Of a DNA stretch of 64,000 bases, positions 1 through 13,700 are shown one piece after another. A model generated the notes under the pieces. That model was not told the origin of the DNA. It searched no databases and was given only the letters and a program-made list of their open reading frames with translations. The stretch lies in contig NC_054881.1 of NCBI RefSeq assembly GCF_018320785.1, forward strand, positions 14,074,275 through 14,138,274, written 5' to 3'. The position numbers and the translations under genes are program-made. Position 1 is the first letter of the stretch, and each line of letters starts with the position of its first letter. Source of the stretch: Cheilinus undulatus (taxonomy: Eukaryota > Chordata > Actinopteri > Labriformes > Labridae).

Positions 1-2059
1 ACATGTTCAGTCTGCATCAGAGTTTAAATGAGATTTCATACCACTCCAAATGAATGAGGCTACCAGGGGAGATGAACCAGGCTTCATTTATAGTAGAGCA
101 GACAGCTACATGTAAAAGAGACCTAACATATTGCCGTAGAAATGTACGTCAGTATCTGGAAATGATGTCTACATCTAAATTTGTTAGTACATCTCTGCAT
201 TGGTTGTTTTTTAATCACTACTTGCAAATCAGGTCTCATTCTTTACTTGCTGTCTTGAAATTCAATGTTTATCAGGACTCACCAGGAGAATGTGACTTAT
301 ATAAAGTGTAATGAGATATTTTTGATCAGAAATAAGACAAACAGACCTGCTAGGATTTGAGTTTTTACAGTTTTTGTATTTAAAAAATACCTTTACAGCA
401 AAACAGTTATTTTTATTTAGACACAATGCATGCTCACGCTGTTAAAGTCAGAGGCCTGTGAGCATATTTGCATTAATGAACAGCTGTACCTAATGAAATG
501 GCCAGTGACTGTATGTGCCAGACAACTTCAAAAGTACCAGAAGCTATTGTGAGTTCACTTGCTGATATCGACCAACACTAACACACCTGTATTAAACACT
601 CACAGCCATATAAAAACAGAAAGAAATGCTTTACCATATTCTCGTTAAAATCCTCTTTGGTGTTTTTCCCCCTCTTTTTTGTCTCCTTAAGTTTTTTTTA
701 ATGTTTTTGGCAGCATGGGTTTACCCCTTATTTTCCCATCATGCCTTTTGTCCTTGTTGACGCACATCAGTCTTAACGCTCAGTGACTTTTCTCTAATAA
801 ATCAAAAGTGACACATCAGATGTTGACATTTGCATTCAGTTACGGTTAAACCAGAACAAGGTTCAGGTACTTTACCTGCTGGGTACTCTGGTTTCTTGGA
901 GATCCCCTTCCTTAAACAACTCTGACTAATTTAAAAACCCTAAAAAAAGGCACTAATATTTATGATCTGGTTGTATTTGCATGTCCATTTGTTAAAGTTA
1001 AAAAGTGTTAAGTGGTCACTTCTTTGGCTGACTCTTGCCACCAATTGAAAAATATTTCCCGTGTTATTCCAAGTGTTTGTAATAGGTCATAAACTTTCTT
1101 TGATTCCCCTTTCTTGTCTTTTATTTTGACTGTAGCTGCATCTTTTAAATCATGTTTCCTGTCAACTTATGTTGTTTTCATACACCCCTAAAATAAAAAG
1201 CATGCCCTGAAAGGCCAGAAGTCCGCAACTGTGTTGGATTACTTTTCTGTTTCAGTGTGTTTGAGCAAAAAAAAGTGAACGCGAACATGAGCTTTCTGGA
1301 TGGTATAAAGGGTTAAGACAGGATGACTCTTTGTTTTCTACTGTAGGTACATTTTGTTCATTGTAACTCCACAAAAACATTCATGATCATCAGCAGTCAG
1401 ACTTGTCCAACATTTATCCGTAAAGCTTTTATGCTGCACTTCAACATAACACCTCTTAGATTAAAGTCAACATCTGTATGCTGAAACATCCAGTGTTGCT
1501 GCTACAGAGACAAATATAAATGACTGAAGCAACAAAGATCTACATTAAACACCCCATTTACATGTACATTTAGCAGATACTCAAGAACGGTTAGTAATTA
1601 TTGATTATTTCAAACATTTTATTTAAAAAAACTAAAGTACTACAGTAGTGCAAATGATGCTAAGGATGATCGTTAACATTGAGGAATTTTAAAATACTAA
1701 TCTTATGTGTTAGTAATTACTGGCTCAAAAACAAAATAAAAGTGTGACTGAGAATAAAAATGCAATTTTTTTCGAACCAAATCCGTTTGGTCTATAATCA
1801 AAGAAGCAAATCAGTAAAATGAGCGTCTTTCTACCAACGATAATAAATTACAACTCACTTATCCTGGATTTTTATGTAAAACTGAACTGGATCACTCATA
1901 TTCAGGTATGGACTTTAAAGGATCACAAAATCTGAGTTAACTTTGCTTTGCTGTTGACTTCATACTACTTACTTTATCCACAGGGGGGCGCTAAAGCAAC
2001 AAAAGAAAGATTCTATATGAAATGTCTGCAATGATATCTGATAACAGTTGTGAGGAAAA
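1..2059. other. Intergenic, no gene seen
   Basis: AT-rich sequence with many stops in all frames. I see no splice-supported coding segment and no repeat that I can name. Confidence 0.6.
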
Positions 2060-2790
2060 ACAATGCATTTTCTTTTTTTTGCATTTTCATGGGAATTTAA
2101 GCTTTTTTTGGATGCCTGTGGAAATTTGATTGGAATTCTTTCTGGTACTTTCAAGAAAATTAGGGAAAAGTTTTTGTAAATTTCTAGGAGTTTGATTGGG
2201 ACTTTGGGGTGACAGCGTTATCCTTTGAAATTTTTAAAAAATCATGAATAACTAGGGAGAATATGATTTTTTGTTAATTTTTAATTTAATTTTTTTGCAT
2301 TTTCATGGGAATGTTTTAGGTTTTTTCCTCTGATGTTTTGGGATTTGTTAGGAAAAGTTTTGTGCATTTTCAGGGAAATTTAGGGAAGGTATCTGAATTT
2401 CATTGAGTTTGATTCAGAATTTTTGGTGGCAGGGTTGTTCTTTGGAAATCTGAAGAATTTTCAATGATTTTATTGGAATTTGGGACATTTGTTTGGATGT
2501 TTGAGGAAATTAATTTGGATGTGTTCAACATTTTCATGGAATTTTGGAGAATTAATTTGTTTTTAATTAGGGGGGAATTTGCTTGAAATTTTTCAGTAAT
2601 TTGCATGAAACTTTTGGGCACATTTTTTCCCTCGAGCTTCATGTTTGAGTTTCACTGAAAAATCAGAAGAAATTTTATGGTACTGTTCTGGAGATACATT
2701 AGAAACATGTTTAAGTTTTTTCAGTGACATTTTGGGGGAATTTCTTTGGAATTCTGGGAAACCTGTGTGGATTTTGGATTAGAAAATGTA
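2060..2790. repeat. Degenerate T/G-skewed tandem array
   Basis: The plus strand is rich in T and G and poor in C, built of short phrases such as gggaattt and tttggaat. A larger period of about 215 bases is visible: ttttttgcattttcatggga near 2080 and near 2294, and gagtttgatt near 2189 and 2404, each followed by a related stretch. No coding content. Confidence 0.6.
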
Positions 2791-3015
2791 CAAATTTGTA
2801 ATTTGAAACATTATTACAACAACAGTCTAGAGCAGATATATATTCAAAAAGGTCAACTACCTTTAAAAAATCCTAACTTTACTCAAAAGTTATGAACAAA
2901 ACCAACAGGATTTCATCCTGATAACCAGGATTAGATTACCTGATCCCTCTGATTGCATCATCTTCCTGGATTATTTTTTACACTAGTCTGATATTATTTA
3001 CACACATACACCCCC

Positions 3016-3019
3016 CCAC

Positions 3020-3066
<47 letters not shown>

Positions 3067-3107
3067 ACACACACACACCCACAATCGTATCACACACACA
3101 CACACAT
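3016..3107. repeat. CA dinucleotide microsatellite
   Basis: Interrupted (ca)n run, preceded by a C-rich tract. A likely polymorphic marker. Confidence 0.95.
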
Positions 3108-3811
3108 ATCTGTTTGGGCTAAAGTCAGAAAATGGTTTGCAGAGTCTTTGGAAGATAATGTTCAATGTGTTTTGAACTCCTTAATCCAGATATGTTGGCC
3201 TAATATAAAAAGCAGAGATTAGAAATATTAAGATGGAAACATTTGTGCTTTAAAAGTCAAGAAGCCCCAAAAAAATGAGATTACAGTGACTGCTCAGCAT
3301 CAACATTTGATTTAGAGGAAACTCATAAGTAAAGAACAAAAAGGGAAGGCACAGTCAGAGAGTAATTTTATCTCACAGACATAATTTCTAAGATGAGAGA
3401 GAGCTTTGGTAAAGACAGAAATTCCAGTTTCACTGTATCACAGTCTTCTGACAAGAAACAAGCCGGCACTTCCTCCAGTGTTTCCCAACATGTCTGCGAG
3501 TCTGTTCTCTTAAACCAAACCAAACGTGACACCATGGGTTTCCCTTTGTGCCTCAAAATGAGGGAGCCACTCAGCACATCGAGTTCTGGACTGGTAGTTA
3601 CCACCATGGTAAAAATTTAGCTTCCTTTGTGGTAAAACTTAAACACCTTCAGTCTGCTGCAGGTCTGAGGTGACTCATTAAGGTGTGTTTCTATCAAGTT
3701 TGGTTTCATTTTCTTGAAAAAGCTCTGAATAGAAGTTATTTGAGGGAATGGTTGTGATGTTATGGTTAAACTTTCTGCAACTTTGAAATTGTGGGTTACA
3801 CTTTACTTGAA

Positions 3812-4101
3812 GTTTTATTCACAAGACTGACATTATGCTGTCATAATCATGACATGACACCTGTCATTAACATGAATAGGGCTTCATGAATGTTGCCATT
3901 AAGTGTCATTTGCTAAATTATGACGCCTTTACCGCAAAGTTGACATTTTTTGTCATGATAACCTGACACTTGCGGTAAAGGTGTCATAATTTTGCGAATG
4001 ACAATGACACTTAATGGCAACATTCATGAAGCCCTATTCATGTTAATGACAGGTGTCATGCCATGATTATGACAGCATAATGTCAGTCTTATGAATAAAA
4101 C
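3812..4101. mobile_element. Foldback MITE-like element
   Basis: Two inverted arms of about 125 bases (3812-3936 and 3971-4101) match with few mismatches: gactgacattatgctgtcat at the outer left pairs with the tail before 4090, and cctttaccgca (3926-3936) pairs with tgcggtaaagg (3971-3981). The 34-base loop is itself partly palindromic. It has no coding capacity. Elements of this type are common in fish genomes. Confidence 0.85.
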
Positions 4102-4284
4102 AGAGGTCTAATCTGGGATGAAATTAGGTGAGACCCAATCTAGGAGTAGTTATGCGACGGGCTATCACTTTAGCTACACAGACAATAAAACTATTGAAAG
4201 CTCTGTTAGCTTTAGCTGAAATTAGCAAATCTAAATAGGGCCACAGGTTGCATACCTAACGAGTCTCACTTTAGCAAACATAGC

Positions 4285-4515
4285 ATGATCAAATGTAGCT
4301 TTGTTTGCCTTGCTTAAGCTATGTTAGTTATGTAGCAACGTTACCATGAAGCTTACTTAGCTAATGTGGCTTTGTTTGTTTTTGATTCAGCTGCATCAGC
4401 TATGTAGCTGCAGTGTTTATGTAGCTAATGTCGTTTTGTTATCTTTGATTTAGCAACGTTAGCTACAGTAACTGTGTAGCTAACAACTTTAATAGCCTTA
4501 GCCTTAGCTATGTTA
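4285..4515. repeat. Degenerate tandem repeat of about 60 bases, GTTAGC-rich
   Basis: Three to four diverged units begin around gctaatgt and contain tttgttt...gatt(c/t)agc and gctatgtagc. The hexamers ttagct and gctaac recur throughout 4160-4520. Confidence 0.55.
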
Positions 4516-4643
4516 GCTGTGTTACAGTGTTTTCATTGAGAACAAGCTTGCTTGCTTCCTGACTATTTTTGTTTATTAAAAGTTTTGTAATTAGATCAGG
4601 TTTTTAACTTTTAACTTTTGGTACCCTAACCCAGTGGTTTCCA

Positions 4644-4657
4644 ACCCCCCCCCCCCC
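4644..4657. repeat. Poly-C tract
   Basis: Run of fourteen C residues, directly after cagtggtttccaa, which resembles a hAT terminal repeat end standing alone. Confidence 0.8.
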
Positions 4658-5409
4658 ATGCCTGTATCTATGAAAGGCTACGTTTAAAGTAGTTGCAAAA
4701 ATAACACTGCCAGGAATAAACCAACTGGGGGGATGTTGATGAAGAAGTGATCCAATCACCACAGTCCATAGGATTCATCCTCAGGGGACTGTAAATCTAC
4801 AAGCTGCTGAATAGCAGTTGATTCCCCCTCCCCTTCATTAGCTTAAGTTAGCATGCTAACACATACAACATTTTAAGCACAATGAAATGTTGTTTAATTT
4901 AAACCTGAGTTTAGTAAATGATCATTTAGTCCGTGAAGTCTGAGTGAAAGTTTACTGAGCAGTTTACATGCAACCGAAAATAAAAATGTTCTCGTCAGTC
5001 TCACTGCTTTCGTAGGTGAGATCTTGGTATGCGTTTGCAGAGTTGTGAATAACCTCTTTCACATTTTGCTTTCCCTTTTAAGGCAAAAAGAAAACCTTGG
5101 TGGTGACAGTGACCACAGAAAATACAGTTGAATTTAGAAACCAAATATGAATAGTACTGTAGCAATTATGACAGCACATTGACAGAACATTTTCAGGCAA
5201 CGGTAGAAGGATTTTGAATTAGCAAATTTGGTACCTTATATATTTGTTTCAGATGACTACATGTTCTTAGTATGTTAATTCAACATAGCTAGTGTTACAC
5301 ATGAAAATGGGATGCAAAACAGTCTATCCTAAAAGGGGCTACTTTGTGCAGCAGATCTACCAGCATGACATAAAATCTAACAAACTAGTTTTTAACAATT
5401 TAAAAACCA

Positions 5410-6245
5410 CATTTAAAAAAAAAGTTGAGACAGTGTATAAAATATTAAAATGGACTGTGATGAATTTCAAAACATTAAAACCTCGTATTTATATGCAACG
5501 GTTTAGGAGCTGTGCAAAATGCGAATACAAACAGAATGCAATGAACAGATGTTGAAATTAAGACACTTTACCAATTAGTTATTTTTTATTAGAAGTCACA
5601 CATTATGCAAATATGGCCTGGCCTGGCCCTCATGAAATCATGTGGGGAGTTAGCCCCGCCCCCAGGTTCAGCTGACCCTCCCCACTTGGAAGAAAGTTCT
5701 GCCCACCTCTCCTGATCATCCTCTCAGCTGTCAGCTGAGAGGATGATCCATTTCCTGAGAGGGGCATGGTAAGGGGCGGAGTCAGACAGCTTATTAATAT
5801 TTAAAGCCACAGACACAGAAACAGCTTGTTCTGAAGAGGGCTGTTTTTTGTTTTAGACATGTAAAAATCCAATACTGGAGTGTTTTCTCAGCAACAAACT
5901 CCTGTTTTGGGGACCTCTGAGACGAATATAAACTTGTATTAAAAGGCTAAAATATGTGACCTTTAAATGGTCAAATGTCTCCGTTTAACATCTGATATAT
6001 TATTTATGTACTATTGTGAATAAAAAAAGTTGTTTGTGAGATTTTCAAATCATTGCATTCTGTTTTATTTACATTTCACAAGTTGACCCAATTTTTTTGA
6101 AATTGGGATGTAGATCAACAACAGCAAATCAGCTATGAAAAATACTGAAACTGACTTGATTGCATTTTTTTTCTGTTTTTGAATCATCATATTCTGGTTT
6201 GATTTAGTCTACACAGCATCCCAACTTTTTTGCAAATTAGGGTTA
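5410..6245. mobile_element. Decayed DNA-transposon ends around a nested short element
   Basis: aaaaagttgagacagtgt near 5420 and cagaatgcaatga near 5532 are inverted against tcattgcattctgttttatt at 6051-6070 and its continuation to about 6114. A second, poorer copy of the same terminus ends near 6245 (acacagcatcccaacttttt). The same terminus occurs again at 55140-55245. The middle (5620-5980) is a different, GC-richer segment with a perfect palindrome. Confidence 0.55.
5714..5748. repeat. Perfect 17-base inverted repeat, 1-base spacer
   Basis: gatcatcctctcagctg, then t, then cagctgagaggatgatc: 35 bases that read the same on both strands except for the centre. Confidence 0.97.
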
Positions 6246-8401
6246 AGGTGTGCAAATTTTAAACACTGTGACAGTTTTAGTTAAATTTGAAATCTTCTGT
6301 ACATTCACAGTGCTTTAAACTACCCACACAGACAGCAGATAAACCACAAAACGATTCAACAACCTTTAAAGCTGAAATGAACTTCTGGCCTCTCTAACAG
6401 TTTTTTTTTTTTTTTTTTTTGGTTGCTGTTGTTGACACGGCCGTTTACTGTGTGGATATTTTCCTCATTTGCAAAGCAGGGTGTTGTGCAGGCAGGGGAC
6501 GGACGGTGTGACACATCAAAGCTGAGATGATGCAGATAGCAGAGCAAAGAAAAACACGTGGGAAATACACCTTCAGTAGAAAAAAAGTTTATCTGCAACA
6601 CTTTGAGGACTGTCAGAGAAACAGCAGCAGGCTGAGCTGTGGCTCAGAGGAAACTTTTGACCTTTAGTGATGCTGGCTCTGTCATCACATCCTTATAAGG
6701 GATAGGGGTAGAGATGATCTCATAAGGGAGTTTTTATATTTATTTGTTTGTTTATAGATAGAAATGATCTCATAGTTTTTTTTTATGTTTATGGTCAAAG
6801 AAATTATCTCATCCTAAAGCTTTTAATATTTACAATCAAATACAGAAATTATCTCATAAAGCAACTTTTAGATTTACCATAAAGCTCATCTGTAATAAGG
6901 GTAGGTGCGGTGTATGATGCTAACTTTCTGTTCTAGTTTAGTTATGCTAAAATGGCAAACTCAGGACTTTCATGTTTTTTAATAAAAACCTTTGAAATCT
7001 CATTATAAAATGCAGCTGAAGTTGAATTTAAAATACACCTGGTTTTATGTGACAAAACCTCTCAAATTTGCAGTTTTCAGTCACTTCTGATATTAGGGAA
7101 AGAATATAACAGGACACAATTTGTTAGGACATGATACAACAATACTTTACAATATGATAAAATATGATACGAAACAATAATAATTCACAATATGACACAA
7201 AACCAAAAGATTTGACTACATGATGATACCTTATGATACCATGAGGCATGATGGTGCTTTGCTACCATAAGATAGGATTTAATATAAAACATATCCACAT
7301 TTTTCTGTTAATGTAGCATGTGTAGAGTGCTATATTGTCATTATTAAATAATCAATTTCCAGGGATGAGGTGTCCTGATATCGTGCAGTCTGACCTCATC
7401 ATGAAGTCTCATAACTTGGCACCACTAACTGAAAAAACCTCCAAACATGCACAAAAAAAGCCACAACAGTACAATTCCTTTGCATGTTTCAAAATGTTCT
7501 TTATTGAGAAAGATTTTACCTCATGATTTTAAAGAGAATCTCTATTAACAAGTGAATGTAAAGTGATGTTACACATATGGATAATAAAAAATTGGATCAG
7601 GTTAAAAAGAAAAATGTAAATAAAGTCCAATAAACACAATAAAGAAACATATCACAATAACTTATAAATTCTAGCTAAGAGTTTTGGAACAGAGCATTAT
7701 GCACAAGGCATGAAGGCATAGGTTTTTCTACATCATGAAATTCTATCTGCATTGCTTTTAAGGCATTTACCATACGTCTGTATGCTTCTTTCATTTCTGC
7801 TCCTGTAATTTTTTCTAGGATATTTTAAGTAAAATTAGTTTAAGGTTTAGCTTGTTCATGCAAACTTACGCATAACAATATAAGATGGAAGTAAAGGTAT
7901 ATTTTGAGGTTGTTCAAGGTAAAAAAAAATTAGCCTGTACATCTTTTACAAGAATATTTTGCTGTTATTAGCACACATTGGTAGATTGACTCTCCTATTT
8001 AAATGTTTAAACACACTGAGAACCCATATAATTCACAATATTCTTATCCTGAACTGGTCTGCTTTTAGTGTTGTTTTTTTATCATCCCTCTTTAGCTTTG
8101 TTTAAATCTTTCACCGCAAAGCACCTTTTTAATCTCTGCACTTAAAATGAGCTATTTGCATTTATTTGAAGATTTTAAAACAATACAACCCAGATATAGG
8201 ATGATATGATGCCAGATTCAGATTCACAGTATTCATGGTTTACATCATTTCAAGACTTCTATTCTCATCCACATGCTTTTAAATTAGTTTGTGAAACCAC
8301 TTCATTAAGTTTTGATGTAAGAGAAAATATGAGCATTTTTGTTGCAGTGTAGGATTCAGCACACAGACTGCTACTGATTAAAGACAATAAAAAGCAACTT
8401 A
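6246..8401. other. Intergenic, no gene seen
   Basis: AT-rich with a poly-T run at about 6402-6420. Open frames here are short and show no family likeness. Confidence 0.55.
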
Positions 8402-8902
8402 GTTTAGAGCAGTGGCTCTCGACTGGTCAGACATCAGGACCCACCACCACCTCCTTTAGAGAAACTGAGGCCCAAATTTTAAAAAGATTTCTAACCACTT
8501 TTCATTAAAAATGTTTCAGTTTGGACCCTAAATGGAACAAAACATGACTGAACAATGACAAAACAAGCACGTTTAAAAATCACATCATTGCATAGGGGAC
8601 GTGGACGCACGCTTCTAATTTTACTCCTTTTTCTAGAGAGACTCTGGAAATTTGGTAACTTCCAGGAATTCCCTCATCATTTCAGGAAAACTAACTTAAA
8701 AAGAAGAAGTCTAGAGACAAATATTCATCATCATCATAGGGAAATTGAAAAAATAAATGTATTATTTTACTGCTTATCCACTTAAGCCTTCCATACAACA
8801 CTTTTTACAACATTTTCTTAGCCAAAAATTCACGACCCACTGGAAAGAGTGTTGCGATCCACTTATGGGTCCCAACCCACCAGTTGAGAACCACTGGCTT
8901 AT

Positions 8903-8904
<2 letters not shown>
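8402..8904. mobile_element. hAT-like non-autonomous element with target-site duplication
   Basis: The ends are inverted: cagtggctctcgactggt at 8410 against accagttgagaaccactg ending at 8896. They are flanked by gtttagag (8402-8409) and gcttatag (8897-8904), a decayed 8-base duplication as made by hAT transposases. There is no transposase inside. Frames through it (for example 8555-8945) are not genes. Confidence 0.75.

Positions 8905-8938
<34 letters not shown>
8903..8938. repeat. TTA trinucleotide microsatellite
   Basis: About twelve (tta) units directly after the hAT-like element. Confidence 0.95.
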
Positions 8939-8941
<3 letters not shown>

Positions 8942-10289
8942 GTAGATATAACATAAGTAGGTATTTGATACAAATATATTTCAATAGATTTTCTCTCAAT
9001 GTAGGGAGTGTCACATAGGAAGATTGTTTACTTACTTACCTATAAGAGTGATATTTACCTCTGTAACTGTTTATCATAACTAATGCTATTATAACTTTAA
9101 GCATTTTGTTCTACGCCATATATTAGAATATCTGATAAAGATGCTTCCTAAAGTCAGATAAATATTAAACATGTACACAAAAACTATAATGTTTAAAGGT
9201 ATAAAATATTGCATTTAGACAAAATTAACTCTGTTTAATAACTCTCTCTGGGTTTGTTGTTCTCAGCTCTGTGTTCACACAGAGGGCTTATATGTCACTA
9301 GAGGCTCAAACATGTTTCATACATGTTTTTTTCATGTGAAGCCTTGCTACATTCGGAATAAAAGGAGACAGACCCAACCACTCATGGACAGTGCATGTAG
9401 GAGAACCTTCCAGAATACGGAAGACTTTGTTGGTTGTATATCAAAGATATAAGAGCCAAATCAACTTTAGGCTGATCATCTGAATGGATGGAATACAAAC
9501 AGCCACTCATATTTGACAACTTTTTTCTTGTTTTAATCGTAATATAATCCATATCCACAAGCAAGAGATAAGAGAGAATTAGAGAGGCATCCTCCTCTAA
9601 AAACAAAAACTGAAGAGCAAAATCATGTTAAACTGAAGCTTCTGGTGTTGTTTCAATGGTGCAGGCACACTAAATAATTGAAGAGTCTCCTCCATATAAA
9701 CTGCACTCGATATTATGTACTAGTCTGTAAACCACCATTGTCATTTCAGGATCAAGTTTTACAAATTGAAGCAGAAAATTTGTGCTAAAAGTGCCGACAC
9801 CTTTCGGCTTCACGCTGCGAGTGGACACAAGCTTCACGCTTAACAATACGAGAGCGTGGAGCAGTGTAGGCCGGAAGGCGTCTGCACTTTTAACATCTTT
9901 CTACCTCGAAATGTGAAATCCCATCCATGAAAATGAAACACTGGTTTACTGTCTCATAACTTCACCTTATGGAGATCAGTTTTTATTGGAGAGACTCAAT
10001 TCAAACAAGCGAGTAAGAAACAGAGGTGGACACAGCATGACACTCTGTTGATTTTTGACCTGACGTTACTCCTGGCTGTTTTTTTTTTTTTTTTTTTTTT
10101 TTAACCTTTATTGTAGGGATCAAGGGATGTTTTCTTTTCATCAGATGTTCTTGATCCCTCCTTGACAATTTATCTACTTTGTCCTTTTGTCACATTTTAT
10201 ACCTTTAAGTTATATAAAGCTAATTAGACATTTGATTAATTTATCAACTAAATATAAATTCCCATAACTAGTTCAGATCCACCACCATG
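8939..10289. other. Region beyond the 3' end of traf2, no gene seen
   Basis: AT-rich. A poly-T tract lies at 10079-10102. A locally GC-richer stretch (9790-9900, around gcttcacgct) shows no ORF that I recognise. Confidence 0.5.
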
Positions 10290-10295
10290 TTTATT
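10290..10295 (-). terminator. traf2: Candidate polyadenylation signal for traf2
   Basis: AATAAA on the minus strand, about 210 bases after the traf2 stop and the first such hexamer seen downstream. Assignment is by position only. Confidence 0.4.
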
Positions 10296-10502
10296 TTGCA
10301 CACCTTAGAAACCAATCCTAATGTGACACTCCCAGGACATTTTTAGTATAGTACAGATATGGTATCTTAGCCACAAAATGTTCTATATAATATATAATGT
10401 TATAATAAATCTGCTATTATTCATTTAGTATATATGCTTATTTATAGTTATTTCCCTAAATTTTTTCTGAAACATGTTTTGGTGTAGCTTCCACAGCTCA
10501 CT

Positions 10503-10721
10503 TTACAACCCCGTGAGGTCTACAATGGCTTTGATGAAGATTGTATCATCTCTGAGGTACGGGCTCTTGCCTGCCAGTTTAGCCAGCGGGCAGAAGAGCG
10601 GGCAGCCGCTGGCGATGTTCATCTCACTGATCGGCCTCTGGAAGGAGGTGGAGGTCACATCAGGGCGGAAAGCGTCGATAATGTGCTCCCTGTTGTTCTG
10701 ATCCAAGAGCATCAGGGTCAC
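10503..10721 (-). CDS. traf2: traf2 last coding exon: MATH/TRAF-C end and stop
   Basis: Residues 448-519 and TAA stop. [13 protein letters not shown] and [13 protein letters not shown] correspond to the serine-lined receptor groove of TRAF2, and the protein ends [10 protein letters not shown] as in TRAF2. Acceptor aag before GTGACCCTG. Confidence 0.96.
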   Translation of the reverse strand: MTLMLLDQNNREHIIDAFRPDVTSTSFQRPISEMNIASGCPLFCPLAKLAGKSPYLRDDTIFIKAIVDLTGL

Positions 10722-13700
10722 CTTAGAAGAGAAGGGGGGGAACTGTTGGTTTTATGTTTTTAATCAGTCTTTAAATAAGAGGAAAGACTTTTCAATAGTG
10801 GTCCTACCTTCTGGCTGAATGGCCATTTGAGCAGAGCGTCACACTGTCCCCTCATGACGACAAAGAACAGCGACAGGTGAGTTCCTCGACCTGTCCCATC
10901 GCCATTCAGATATAACCTCAGACACATTTTGTACCCGTATTTGCTCGAGTAAAACGCTGTGAGAAAGAAAAGTAAAATCCAGAATGTAAGCAGAGGCTAA
11001 AAATAAGAGTCATGTGAAAACAGAAGACAGAAAAACACTCCCTGAAGAACAACAAGGGCGTAGTGAGGAGAAATTCCCCTCGACTACACGCCAAGAGTAA
11101 AGATCATACAAAACACATGAGTCTGGCAAGGACAATCATGACAGCTGCATCAGTTGATTTTTTTTCCCCTTCCTTATCATGTGCTCTTCTTTTGTTTATC
11201 AGACCATCATCTTTGTCTTAAAAGTTACACCCTTTTTCTGTCTATTCAGCACATGACAAGAACCATGTACACACAGGTAATCTGAAATGCATGATAGGTA
11301 GTGATTATACATTAAATTTTACCTGGAGAGAACATCGCAGGTGCTCTTCCCGCCACAGCGTCCTGCCTGCGTCGTGAGAAATCAGAGATTTTCCAGACAA
11401 ATATACCGTCGTAGGTGCAGTACTGGAGCTCTCTCACCATCTGTTCTCTCTCAGACAGCTGTAAGTCTCTCATCTGGACCATTCGCTCCAGCTGATTCAC
11501 TTTGTTAGAGAGGTTTTCTATTTTTTCTTGATCTAAACGATGTTGATGCGTAAAAGCCCCTATCGTCACTGAACTGCGCTCCACTTCTCGGTTCAGTACA
11601 CAGACGATGTTTTCTAAAGCCTTTACCTGTAAAAAAACACAGAAACAGACTGATTCAGACCCTCATTTAAAACCTGGAAGTACATGAAGCATTTACACAC
11701 ATGCACTCCTGAAAAGTTCCACAAGATTTCAGGCAGCCTGCCCCTGAAATCTTCATAAGTGTTTTATTCACAAATGCACTTTAGATAGAGAAGAGTCTAG
11801 CACATTGATGACAGTATTTGTTCTCATCAAATTTATATGTGATTAGACTTATTTGCAGTATCGACAAAAGTGCAGAGGAGGACAGACTGGTGACAGAAAA
11901 CACAATAAAACTGATTTTTTTTACATGCACAAAGATCACAACTGTCACAGGATATACGCTCCATTACCCCCTCCCACATGTTTGCTGTGAATTTCCTGAA
12001 TATTTCCTGCAGCATTCCCACATGCACTCATCCTGACGTCATTGGAAATTTGACCAGGGGACAAGCAGGAAGCCCATGTCAAAACAGGGTAAAAAATCAG
12101 CAGTATGCATTCACACATGCATCAGGAGTTTTTATGCATGTGCGAACAGAGCAGTATGGGTGTTATGTAATGGTTTGAGTTCTTGTCTCTTCGTTAATGG
12201 TGTTTTTGACAAGCACTGTGGCAATATATAAACTATATAATAACCCTACAAAGCCTGGTTGCACAGCCACTATTGTATCATACAGTACAGGAGCATATCA
12301 GTGGTCACGAGATGCCTGATGCTACTTCTGACCAGAGAGGCAAACAGGAGCTTGGTTACAGGCATGCATCCATAGCAGAGTGCTGCTTAAACTGACTTCA
12401 AGGATGAACATAGCGCCCCCTAGTGACATTGTTCCCCTGTAACTTAGCAACCCAGTTTCAACTGTAAATGCCTGTGTCAACATCTGCCATTTTCTCTGCA
12501 GGAAGCACCGATGACCTCTGTTTCAGAGCCCTTCTCACCAGTTTTTATCTTTTCTAGGATATGAAAGCTGACTTTCGCTTCTCTCGATACTTTCCATCAG
12601 GTGCGTTTTAAATAGATCTGTGCACTTAACACTTCCCTTAAAATATCTAATCAAATTCTGATTATTGTTAAATACTTGATTACATGTTGTTAAGTCTCAG
12701 AAGTAACAAAACACACCCAGGAGTTTGAACACAAGTCACCTTGTGACTTGTGTTCCTACTTGAAACTAAATTGCTGGGCTACACGGTACTATTACAGAGA
12801 TAAATATGAGGAAAGTGCATTTAAGTGACTTTGCAGATGGCTGATAAAAACAAGTAAATTACAGTGGCGTTATTTGTGCTTTGTGATTACACAAACACTT
12901 TCAGAGAAATGATAGTTTACCTCAGAGGAAAGCATTTGCATTGGAATTTCCTGGTTATGATAAACTGAGTCTCATGTTATGGCTATATGAGGGTTTTGGG
13001 GGCATTTTTGCTCTCAGGATGCTGATTGTTAAAAACACTGGACTATGATGGTTTTATATTGAAAATGAATACTACCAGAAGGAAAAACAGCGGCAGTGGA
13101 CACAGGCCCTAACAGTTACAAAAGATAGATACAAAAGCACTCAACAAATTAAAACCAACCTTTTTGTCTAAGTCCACAGACTGCGCAGAGGCTGCAGCTC
13201 CGGCACCCATAGTGACTCCCTCCTCAGGAGACCTGTACAGGCCCAGACCAGAATCCTCCTGCCACTCCCCTGGACTGGGATCAGGACGTGATCGAACCAG
13301 GGACAGCACCATCGGCAGCAGCAGACGCAAGTGCTCCATGGTGCTGCTGTGCTCGTGGTCGCTGAGCTTTCCGTTCTCAATCTGAAAAACAGAACAGGAA
13401 TTTGTGGTCAATAATCTGATGATGGCAGAAACTGAAAACTTTAAGAACAGTACTTGAGTTTAACTTATGGTGAATATTTCATAGATTTCAGAGTGAAAAA
13501 GAAGCTGTAATTCTTTAAGTAATGTGATATACTGCATGACTAGTAGAACATTAAATCGATTTACTTTTAGTATTACTGTTCTAAAATAGTGGGCATGAAT
13601 GTTGGTTTTGATAAATACACAAAACATTTTCTCTCGCAAACAGAAAGCTTTAAGCTCCAGTGAGTAACTGCTGGTTTGTGCTGATTTTGGCACCCCCTGT

